The notes beneath the pieces were generated by a model. That model searched no databases. It had not been told where the DNA came from and saw only the letters and a program-made list of their open reading frames with translations. From Membranipora membranacea (lineage: Eukaryota > Bryozoa > Gymnolaemata > Cheilostomatida > Membraniporidae): a stretch of DNA of 60,000 bases. This document shows, one piece after another, positions 23,234 through 33,321 of this stretch. The translations under genes and the position numbers were made by a program. The stretch is taken from assembly GCA_914767715.1 (NCBI GenBank), contig OU612072.1:13456001-13516000 (forward strand), written 5' to 3'. The stretch's first letter is position 1; every line of letters begins with the position of its first letter.

Positions 23234-26168
23234 CATCGGAATTCAAACTCTGACCAGTTGATGGCCTCATTGGCCTCATTAAAAATCCAGAATATTAAGA
23301 TCCTACGATAAATAGAACGTGAATTGGAGCGAGTTTAAAATTTGAAAAAGTAACAAAGGGGGGACCCTTGGTTTTTTATACGGCCAGTTTAAAAAATAGA
23401 TTTCCTTCTAACCTACTCTACAACGTAGGCAATTTCATGCTGACTTTGAAAATGAAACCCGTTCGGGACTGCTCCTCCTAGTTTGGCGTCAGCATCGTTT
23501 TTAACGAGGGCCACTTTTGTCATAAAAAAACATGCCAAACGGCAGGCTCAAACTTGAAATAGCCATCGAAATTCTTTCAAACTCTGATCAGTTGATGGCC
23601 TCATTGGCCTCATTCAAAGTCCCGGATATCAAGATCCTACGATAAATAGAACGGGAATTAGAGCGATTTTAAAATATAAAAAAGTAACAAAGGGGGGACC
23701 CTTGGTTTTTTTTACGGCCAGTTTAAAAAATAGATTTCCTTCTAACCTACTCTATAACGTAGGCAATTTCATGCTGACTTTGAAAGTGAAACCCGTTCGG
23801 GACTGCTCCTCCTAGTTTGGCGTCAGCATCGTTTTTAACGAGGGCCACTTTTGTCATAAAAAAACATGCCAAACGGCAGGCTCAAACTTGAAATAGCCAT
23901 CGAAATTCTTTCAAACTCTGATCAGTTGATGGCCTCATTGGCCTCATTCAAAATCCCGGATATCAAGATCCTACGATAAATAGAACGGGAATTAGAGCGA
24001 GTTTAAAATATAAAAAAGTAACAAAGGGGGGACCCTTGGTTTTTTTTTACGGCCAGTTTAAAAAATAGATTTCCTTCTAACCTACTCTATAACTTAGGCA
24101 ATTTCATGCTGACTTTGCAACTGAAACCCGTTCGGGACTGTTCCTCTTAGTTTGGCGTCGGCAACGTTTTTAACGAGGGCCACTCTTGTCATAAAAAAAC
24201 ATGCCAAACGGCAGGCTCAAATTTGAAATAGCCATCGGAATTCTTTCAAACTCTGACCAGTTGATGGCCTCATTAGCCGCCTTCAAAGTCCCAAATATCA
24301 AGATCCTACGATAAATAGAACGGGAATTAGAGCGAGTTTAAAATTTAAAAAGTAACAAAGGGGGGACCCTTGGTTTTTTTTACGGCCAATTTAAAAAGTA
24401 GATTTCCCTCTAACCTACTCTATGATGTAGGCAATTTCATGCTGACTTTGAAACTGAAACCCGTTTGGGACTGCTCCTCTTAGTTTGGCGTCAGCAACAT
24501 TTTTAACGAGGGCCACTTTTGTCATTAAAAAACATGCCAAACGGCATGCTCAAATTTGAAATAGCCATCACAATTCTTTAAAAACTCTGACCAGTTGATG
24601 GCCTCATTGGCCTCTTTCAAAATCCCGAATGTCAAGATCCCGAATATCAAGATCCCACGATAAATAGACCGGGAATTAGAGCGAGTTTAAAATTTAAAAA
24701 AGTAACAAAGGGGGGACCCTTGGTGTTTTTTACGGCCAGTTTAGAAAATAGATTTCCTTCTAAACTACTCTATAACGTAAGCAATTTCATGATGACTTTG
24801 AAACTAAAACCCGTTTGAGACTGCTCCTCTTAGTTTGGCGTCAGCAACGTTTTTAACGATGGCCACTTTCGTCATAAAAAAACATGCCAAACGGCAGGCT
24901 TAAATTTGAAATAGCCATTGGAATCCTTTCAAACTCTGACCAGTTGATGGCTAGGGGTGGAACGGATCAGGGTTGGGAATCCTCGGATCGGATATCGGGT
25001 CGGTCTATAAATTCAACCTCGGATCGGATCCGGACCCGGATGACGCGTAAAAATGCTAAATTTATCAGCCACAGCTGCTCTTCTTTTGCACCATAATATA
25101 ATTAAGGTAATTGTATACTTGGATAAACACCGTCAACAATCTCTTCCCTTAACCATTACCCTAATTCAAATGTGCACATGTCAGCTTGGATATAATTCTT
25201 TACAGGAGCAACTTATCACTCAAACAGCGCAAGGATCACACAAACAGATTATTTGAAAAGATCATTTAATGAGTTCTAAGATCTCTTGACAACGAGAATC
25301 TGTGTATAGGCACTCAATTTGCCAGGATCACTCAAACCCCGATGTTAAAAATCACTGAGTTTGAACAAACTCCCTGCTCCTATGTCCCAACAGGGAGGTA
25401 TATCCAACCTTCCCTGGTCCCAAACTCTCTGTTGTGATTGGGGATAGGAATTGTCCTCCTACTTAGAAAAAGCAGAAGAGGATAATTACTTTTTTCACCA
25501 ACCTAGACATTTTGTTACAAGGAACATCATTGGACAAAATTTTGTCTAATGTCACAACGATCTGAGTAAAGATGCTTCTATCAAGTTCAGCAGAAAAAAC
25601 TCATCCATCCGATTTAATCAGCAACAATATAGATAGCTATGAAAATGAGATAGGTATTGAATGCCTACTGATCACCACTGAATGCATTCAGCCAAACTCA
25701 ATTATCTTATCTGAACTACAAATTAATGACTATCATACTTCCTCCCTTGTCATTTTCAGTGAGATAAATGATGCTAGGTAAGTGTTGATTAAAAACGCAT
25801 CATCTCGGATCAGACATAACACATATCCGACCCGGTTTGTGGTTGGATCCGAGGTCAAATATCCGAAATTCAACTCCAACCTCAAGAGGTCGTTCCACCC
25901 CTATTGATGGCCTCATTGGCCTCATTCAAAATCCCGAATATCAAGATCGTACGATAAATATATCAGGAATTAGTGCGAGTTTCAAATTTAAAAAAGTAAC
26001 AAAGGGGGGACCCTAGGTTTTTTTTTTACGGCCAATTTAAAAAAATAGATTTCCTTCTAACCTACTCTATAACGTAGGCAATTTCATGCTGACTTTGAAA
26101 CTGAAACCCGCTCGGGACTGCTCCTCTTAGTTTCGCGTAAGCAACGTTTTTAACAAGGGCCACTTTTG
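23234..26168 (+). repeat. Satellite array, ~335-bp monomer
   Basis: Five full units and a partial sixth in direct tandem. The landmark CAGTTGATGGC recurs at 23255, 23589, 23933, 24258, 24592 and 24941, spacing 325-349 bp. Other conserved words are CAAAGGGGGGACCCTTGG, ACGGCCAGTTTAAAAAATAG, GGCAATTTCATGCTGACTTT and ACATGCCAAACGGCA. Units differ by scattered substitutions, and one has a duplicated GATCCCGAATATCAA segment. The array is interrupted by a 952-bp transposon at 24952-25903. The right end abuts the last exon of the Pro-rich secreted gene, whose frame reads 14 codons into the satellite. Confidence 0.9.
24952..25903. mobile_element. Non-autonomous hAT-type element
   Basis: A 952-bp insertion with perfect 13-bp terminal inverted repeats (TAGGGGTGGAACG / CGTTCCACCCCTA). 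It is flanked on both sides by the 8-bp direct repeat TTGATGGC (24944-24951 and 25904-25911), which is a single copy in uninterrupted satellite units. Eight-bp target duplications are the mark of hAT transposons. Subterminal regions hold clustered GGATCGGAT/GGATCCG motifs in inverted arrangement, as expected for transposase binding. No long frame survives inside, so it needs a transposase in trans. Confidence 0.9.
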
Positions 26169-28704
26169 TAGCCAGGAGGTGCTTTGCTGATGACAATCGG
26201 ATGTTTCTCTCCAATCAGCATAGAGAATGTGCGGATGTAGAGTGTTGGATGCTGGTTCATCAGACGGTGGTGCAGGATGCGTCGCTGGTAGGGATTGAGG
26301 CAGTGGGGACGATGGCTCGGATATAGTCTCTGGACTCGGAGTAAGAGCAGGTGTCTGTGAAAATGAAAACAGAATTATTGTAAATCTTTTTCAAATAAAT
26401 GTGTCAATAAATTACCCCTCCCCCCTACGATGTTGTTGAAACAGCACCAATTGATAGTCAGACAGATGGCCATATTGGTATAGCAGACGTAGGGAGGAAA
26501 GTTTGAATGAAACATGTAAGTTATATTATTATACTATCAAATTTATTTCAGATTCCCATTTACAAACCAACCTAAGTCAGCATGAACTATTTAGATAAAT
26601 GAATCATATGACTGCCCCCTACCAAAGCTAAGTTAATACGCAAGCTCTTGATAGAATTTCAGCATCTGACTTGGGCAAAATGATGCAACAGCATTTATAC
26701 AAGTAGTGTGGTATGATAAAATCAATTATGAAGAGACGAGCACAAGCAAATACGATTACCGAGAATTTATATGTCGTATAGCTAAACAAAAAAAGATGAT
26801 ATTGCACATAGTTACCTGAGTGATTGGCGGTGAAATAGCTAGATCTGATAGCAAAGAAGGCATCGACCTAGGGGCCGGAACCGGAGGCTGTAAAAACAAA
26901 ACATTATAATCTCTGTAAGTATTGAGGGGAACAGTTGAACTCAGAGTTCAAATTTATTTATGTAGTACAATAAACCATGGGTGGATACCTTTTTTTCTGA
27001 AAAAAGGCCATATTTTGTGCAGGCTCAAATCAAGAGGATGCAATACATTTTCATTCATAAAATTGGAACAGGGGTCACAATTTTATTCATAAAAACTGTG
27101 GCATGTCACAAGAAACATCAGCTCAACAAAATACTGGTTTATCTAATCTTCTCAGGTTGTGTGAGGTCATGCTACCTCATGTTTTGATTTGGTTATGTAC
27201 ATATCCGTTTTCCTTGTGTTTCATGTGTATGACAAAGAGAGGAATTCTTGCAAAAGTGTGTGAAATGAGAGGCAATCAACGTCCAAAGGTAATCGTTCTG
27301 GATTATTTTGGAAAAAAGCGCTGGAAAAATAGTTGGCACCAGTACAGTTTGAATATTTTGTGTAGAATGACTTGGGAAGCTTAGCTACATGTATAATACA
27401 GCATGGCCACTATCACAGAGCGCTATGCATATTTGGATATCCACGTTACAAAATGGGAATCTGTGTGTAATCAATTTTAAAGGCCTAAGGCCCCAGTAGA
27501 TGCAATAGATTACCAATAAGGCTGCGCCGTCAAAAGGCCCCAGGTTGCCAACAGCTGCACTAAATGCACTAAACCAATACACAGGGCATGTGACTAATGA
27601 TGTTTTGCAAATTGTGTCTGAGCGCCTTTACCATTTTCTTAGACACCCACTAAATGTTATAGATGTCTCACAGTGGTGAAATAAATTACACAAAATGAAA
27701 TATGCCCTAAGTGATCAAAGTGGTTCGGTAGGAAACAATAGCCTAGTCACACGGCCACTGCTTTTGGTTCTTTGGGTTTTTTGCCTACGGAAGAGAGAAA
27801 AAGTCAAAGCTCAAAGTTAAGATTAGAGCTAAAATGGCGGAAGACAACTACTCATACTATACCAGAAATACAAGGCCACCAAAAAACCAAAACCAGTGGC
27901 CGCTAACAAGGCTAAGGAACCAATGAAGAACTCTTCTCGGTGTAACCAGAAAATCAGACGTCAATAAGTATATTTACCTGAGTGTTAGGGGTCACAGCTG
28001 GCCATGAAGAGGAAGCAGCTAATTTAACAACTAAAAACCACTATTGTGGGTTTAAATCCCACTGCAGGCCGCTGACTACTGGGGATTGTTGAACCTCCAG
28101 GTGTGCTCCGACTTGCCTACAAACTGAGAGCAAATTGGCGCAGAAATTGTGGAGGAAATTGCACGGAGCTCAGAAAACTGTTGGAATGCTATGCGATAGA
28201 AAGTCACCAGGTGCCGATGGAATACATTCAGAGATCATGAGAGGCGGAGGAATTTAAGTCATAAAGAAAGCATAGAAGGACAATGAAGTTCCACAGGACT
28301 GGAAAGACGCATAGCTGGTTACCATTTTCAAGAAAGGTGAAAGACCTATCTGCGGTAACTATATACAAGGGAACGGAATCTCTTCTCAAATTGACCAGTT
28401 TTTTTCAGTAAAGCTGTATCATGTTTTGTGAGAACTCACCAAAGATCATATCTGCAAATTATTAGTTCACGTATGTCAACTACCCAACTGGATCGTTTAA
28501 TTTCTGTCAATGCCGCTGTTCGAAAATTTGTCCAAATGTGTTGTGTTGTGTGATCAGTGTTGACATATAATTGGTTGTAAGTACAAGGCTCTCCTTACCT
28601 GCAAACATCAACTATGTAGACTTACCTTTCCTCGTCAAGCTAGTTGCAAATGATGAGTCAACCAATACAGCAGCTATCAATATGATTATCACCCTGCTTG
28701 CCAT
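26127..28704 (-). CDS. Secreted Pro/Ser/Thr-rich protein
   Basis: Minus-strand exons: 28704-28626 (79 nt, phase 1), 28018-27978 (41 nt), 26887-26816 (72 nt) and 26354-26127. All junction phases agree, giving 139 aa. Residues 1-20 are a signal peptide (MASRVIILIAAVLVDSSFA). The rest is dominated by P, S, T and A (TPALTPSPETISEPSSPLPQ), mucin-like and likely disordered or O-glycosylated. The signal exon has the same length, phase and close sequence as those of the Cys-rich family at 36246 and 38880, yet the body is unrelated. The last ~14 codons come from the satellite array, so the native 3' end may have been replaced or lost. Expression is not shown by the sequence. Confidence 0.55.
26551..27850. 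repeat. Duplicated block, copy B right part
   Basis: Matches 16373-17721. It covers intron 2 and exon 3 of the Pro-rich secreted gene. Together with 22851-23231 it shows that copy B holds ~3.3 kb (satellite plus last exon) that copy A lacks. Confidence 0.85.
28045..28150 (+). repeat. SINE-family copy
   Basis: GTGGGTTTAAATCCCACTGC resembles a tRNA B box and is followed by CTCCAGGTGTGCTCCGAC and TTGCCTACAAACTGAGAG, ending in AAATTGGCGCAG. The order matches the SINE at 38477. It lies in the first intron of the Pro-rich secreted gene. Confidence 0.6.
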
Positions 28705-30262
28705 TGCATATTTGCATTGAAGTCTTAACTATCGCAGAGGTTCCTGTCCTTGTTATTTGTGCATTGAGCTTTAAATGGAGAAGTAAACTTTCATTATACC
28801 TTAGGCATTTGAGAATTGATTATTGTCCACATAAGTGTCAAGAAAAATGATCAAATTATTACTTTTTAATTATGCTTGTTGCTAGGGATTAGGTCTTAAT
28901 GATATGATACTTAGGAAAACTTTATTCTTCATCAACGCAATTTATGGAAAACATATGATTTCACCACACATTGCTCTCAATTCTATGCGTTCTAGCCTAA
29001 TAATAGTCTTTCTGAGTATCAGACAATTACAACTTTCTCATGAATAGCTAATATTAGGTTGCGTATATTAAATTAGTCTGTTGTATAAAAAAGACACAAG
29101 ACATGTGCCTTGGTTCCTAATCAACACTATGATTGCGAGGAGACATTTACAACATTTGTGGGTGTATGTCTCCTGTTTTTAAAAAACTACATTGTGTTCA
29201 CAGATGTATGCAAAATAAAATAACTGTTATTTCAGAAGATGCTAGCAGCCTCTGTAGCCCCTGACAACAAAAATAACTTATGTATAAAGTATCAGCAGTT
29301 AACCCATAATATTTAATATTTAAATCTAATAACTGTCTGGAGCAAAAAGGTTTAATGGTAACATTCACCACTTAGTTTTGGTTTTGGTCACTGATATCCA
29401 GGCAGCTGACTAAGTTGCTGTCGTGTGGATCAAAAGTGGAATATTTATGTCATGTTTAATCCAATCAACAAGCACCTTGATTGTATGATGAGATACATAC
29501 AATTAGCTGTACACAAATGTCAACTGTTCACTGCGATTGACTCACACCAACAGCTGCTCGGAAAAACTCATATTTAGTTTTGAGACTTGCCTCTGTGACC
29601 ATTCTCAAGTGGTCACCTGTGAGGTTGTGGGCCACTAGGTAGGCACCTCACAAGTATTAGGACACATTACAAACCATTTTGTGTGCGTTATCAATCTATG
29701 TTCAGTTGTTAGAGAAAATACTTTTATATTCTTCTTTATGCCTTAGATGACAATTTCACTGTCTCGATGAATATCACCTGTACATCGACATTTAGAATAT
29801 TAAAGTACTCTTTGTCAAATTCTTCGGGTACTATTGAGAGTAGGGGATGGCTCATTCGGTAACAGCGCCGGGCCTTCAGCATGCAATGTCATTAAAATTT
29901 TCGGCAACCACTGCTGTTTAGCTGTCATGCCTGCAAACAAAGAGCGACCCGGTCTCGTCCTTAGGCAACCAATGGTTCCCAAGCCATGCTTCAATGTTGC
30001 ATGTGATATGACCATCAACCATTTAATCAAACATACAGCCTACACAGGCTGTTTGACTTGTTTGGACATTAACATTAATCAGAAATCTGAGAGTAAAATA
30101 TAAAAACAACAGCTTACCATCAATGTAACTGATAGTGATTAATTGATTCTGCGTTTAGGCCACTGCAATGAAAGTGTAAGAATGATTGACCAATAGGATG
30201 GATCCAATTGGAAATCAGGTTGCATCATAACATGTGTTAATTTTTCTTTTTTTATGTTACAG
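28705..30262. other. Intergenic, possible SINE at 29840-30000
   Basis: No supported exon. At about 29840, GGGGATGGCTCATTCGGTAAC followed by a GC-richer segment looks like a tRNA-type A-box region of a short interspersed repeat, but I could not place its end or a B box. Confidence 0.35.
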
Positions 30263-31139
30263 TGCTAACAAGATAGCTCAAGAAAGCTGTATTATCAGAG
30301 TTGCAGTTGCAGTTGCATCCACAGTTCTTAGCCTGAGATATAAAGCTGCTGACCGAGGAGGTTCTTGCACCTAAAACCTTGCAGAGGGTGAGTTATTGTG
30401 TGAAACTTTTTCATAGGTTTCAAGTGAGCATTCAACACTTGCAATATCTCCAAATCCCGAGTGCCAAAAAATGAGACAATTTTTCCTAGAGATAGGTTAG
30501 AATATCCGATTCGATTTCGAAGCTGGTATATACGGAACAGAATCACATACCCGATGACAGCTATTTCCTTTACAGGATGTGAGCGTCTTGACATTTGCTA
30601 CTATCTTATGTTGGCTCCTGAAAATACCAATATCATCTACAGCGAAGAAGAAACACCGAAAGTTCTTTGGTAAGTCATGTCTTATACTTACTCAACTATT
30701 GTTGGCAAAATGTATCTGAATGGTCTCTATGAGAGTTGTGACTAAAACTAAATGGTGTAAAGCAAGGAGATGAGAAACTTTGAGTCATGAAATAAGTGTG
30801 TTGATTAATTGTCTTAGAAATGCATCAAGGAGTGAAACTCAGATGGTATAAATAGTTAAAATTTAATTAAATACCAAACAGTATTTCTCTATCATCAATA
30901 AATCATAAACAATTCTATTTATAACTTTAATTTTATCTATTTTCGTTTATCAACTCATTAAACCAATTCATCAATATATGATTTTTGATAGCGAGAAATA
31001 TAAAGATGCGGAGAGATGCCTCAGATGCGTTGCGAATGATAGATGCAAGGTAACAGAAGACTTTAGAAAAAGCCTAATGGAGGTAGATACGGAACTGTGT
31101 CCTCATAAACAAGAATTTACATGTCCTGCTGATTTTTAA
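30263..31139 (+). pseudogene. Inverted partial copy of Cys-rich secreted gene
   Basis: Three plus-strand exons match exons 4-6 of the gene at 33322-36246: 30263-30387, 30576-30669 (94 nt, same length) and 30992-31139 (148 nt, same length). Splice sites are GTGAGT, GTAAGT and acceptors in AG. The product reads SANKIAQESC, then GCERLDICYYLMLAPENTN, then CEKYKDAERCLRC and ELCPHKQEFTCPADF. A single TAA at 30372-30374 interrupts the first of these exons. No signal exon, chitin-binding-like exon or exon 3 lies upstream. It is a 5'-truncated, inverted duplicate. Confidence 0.8.
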
Positions 31140-33321
31140 ACGGGCACGTGTTAAAGACTACAACCAACTTGTTTCATGTTCTATAATTTGTCCTTGTTGC
31201 TGCATGTTTTTGGTCATTTCTGCTTGTTCTAGACATCAAAATGTAGCCAAGGTTCATTGTGTATGCATGTTTTTGGATCAAACAAGTCACAGGAATATTT
31301 TGAGAAGAATATTTCAATAACCACTTTCTAATTTTTGATCTTTCGCACCACAAAGTCCACTTTCTTTGCGACCGGTCATTTACTAATTTCATCGTACCTT
31401 TAATCAGAGGTAGCGAATGCAACCATGAAACTTTGAATTTTTTTTTGGCAGCATGTTCTTAAGGTCAAATTTGGTTTTGCAAATATAATAAAGAAACAGA
31501 TAGAACTTCAATGCATTGTTATACATACCTTGCTCCTAAGCCTGGTAACTTCAATAGGACAGTGACAAGCATGTGGAAATTTTTTATGCCTTGGTCTGCA
31601 GAACTGAGACAAGATTTTACATATCCAGCTAATGTCTGAGCTTCTGTCAATTTCATCTGCAGTAGACTTTAAAAGGTTCTCATTAGGAGACCCAACAGAT
31701 TGACCTGTGGCTTTTAATGCCTCTCATTAATGATCAATTTCACTTTATTAATAAAATTATTCTGATAAAATAAAGAAATACAAAGACGATGAGTTTTCTA
31801 TAAAAATTATAGAGAGTGAGACGATTATGAACCCTGGATCACCCCAAATACAAAAAACCTTAGATCATAACATGTTTTTTTTTATCAGTATGTAGATATC
31901 CATAGACTGTGAACAAAGATCATTCATAAAAGTTGCAACCCTCTAGTGCATAGCATTAGGGCATTGCGATCATATAATACTCAAGGTCACTACAATCTGA
32001 ACAGTGAAATTCAAACACAATTTTAATAATCGTGTCCTTAAACCACCTTCAAAGTACATTTGATGTGGAATGCTGCACATTAATCTATTACCTAATAATA
32101 TTATCTTATCATTTTTATGAATAGTTAGTCAGGTCATTGTGCTTCTTTATAAGTGGCCTAAGTACTAAATAAATAAGCACCTAGGTGGCTATCAATCATC
32201 CAGGTTGATTATAGGTGGGAAATCCGTTCAATGGCAATTTTCTAGGACCTATTTTAGGCTGTACATGGGGTGAGGATCATTGTCATAAAATCTTCAAGCT
32301 TCGATTGTGCGTTAGGTCTCCAATATTTGAACATAATGCCTAAATATCATATATTTCTGAACATTCTTAACCAATATCCAACAACTACCAATTATCATGA
32401 GGAGAATATATTGAGTTTTACAGCACATCTGTCAATTAGTATAAATCTGAATGATAGGCTATACATATTTGAAATCTTGATATTTTGCAACGCTAGCTAA
32501 CTTCATGATCCATAGGCTATTATGCAAACATTTGTTACGTTTGCGGAATAAGTTTTAAATCAAACAGCCCCTTGAGTTGTCAATTACTGGTCATTGGCAT
32601 GCTATCAATCATCCAGTGAGGTAGATTAAAGATTGAAAAACCTCAAATTCTCGATGGGGTCACAAAGATTACAATGAATACTGTAGGCCTAATCCATGAC
32701 AATTTTAGCAAATATCAATGTCAGCAACAACTCACCAACTGAGAAGTCCCGAACAACAGTTGTTAAGAGGTCATTCAAACAACAGTTGTTAATGGGATAT
32801 TGAACTTGCCCAGGGAACTGTAATATGCTTGATGATTTCATATAATAACAACCTTGACCGCAAGGTCAAATATTTGACTATTGCCTGCAATATAAATCGC
32901 TTTTATTTGCTTTCCAATTTGATCTCGGTATACCATGGTACCAATGAGTCCAAAACCAATAGTTTTCATAGCAGTCAGTCGATGTGGCATGTTACATTGA
33001 TGCTACAATTTTGATTCAAACATTACCTTTATCATCATGGAGGAGCATATGTATCCTCTTAGTTTGAGCAGGATAAGCTCAGGGATACCGCAGTGCAAAA
33101 TACATCAGAGTCACAAAATATTTGGAAACAAGTATATAAGGTTCAAAGTTCTTTACATAAATTAGTAGTTTTTTTATCAAGTAAGAGTAATACTAATAAA
33201 AAAACGACGATTCATCATTTTACATTCGATTTTGTCGAAATTGAGGTATAATAATGTCTCCAGAAGCGTATACAGAGCAGAATATGATGGGTGTCAGTCA
33301 GAATCCTTTAGGCAGCTGGTT
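31140..33321. other. Intergenic, one degenerate exon trace
   Basis: Near 31600-31640 the plus strand reads ELRQDFTYPANV and a stop after CTGCAGAACTG. This resembles the end of the family's last exon (ELCPH-Q-FTCPA) and is probably a decayed copy. Near 32750-32800 the palindromic word AACAACAGTTGTTAA occurs twice. Otherwise nothing is supported. Confidence 0.4.

Noticed and set aside
23234-26168. Regular direct repeats that might suggest a CRISPR array
   Set aside because: Units are ~335 bp with no spacers and the genome is eukaryotic; it is a satellite.
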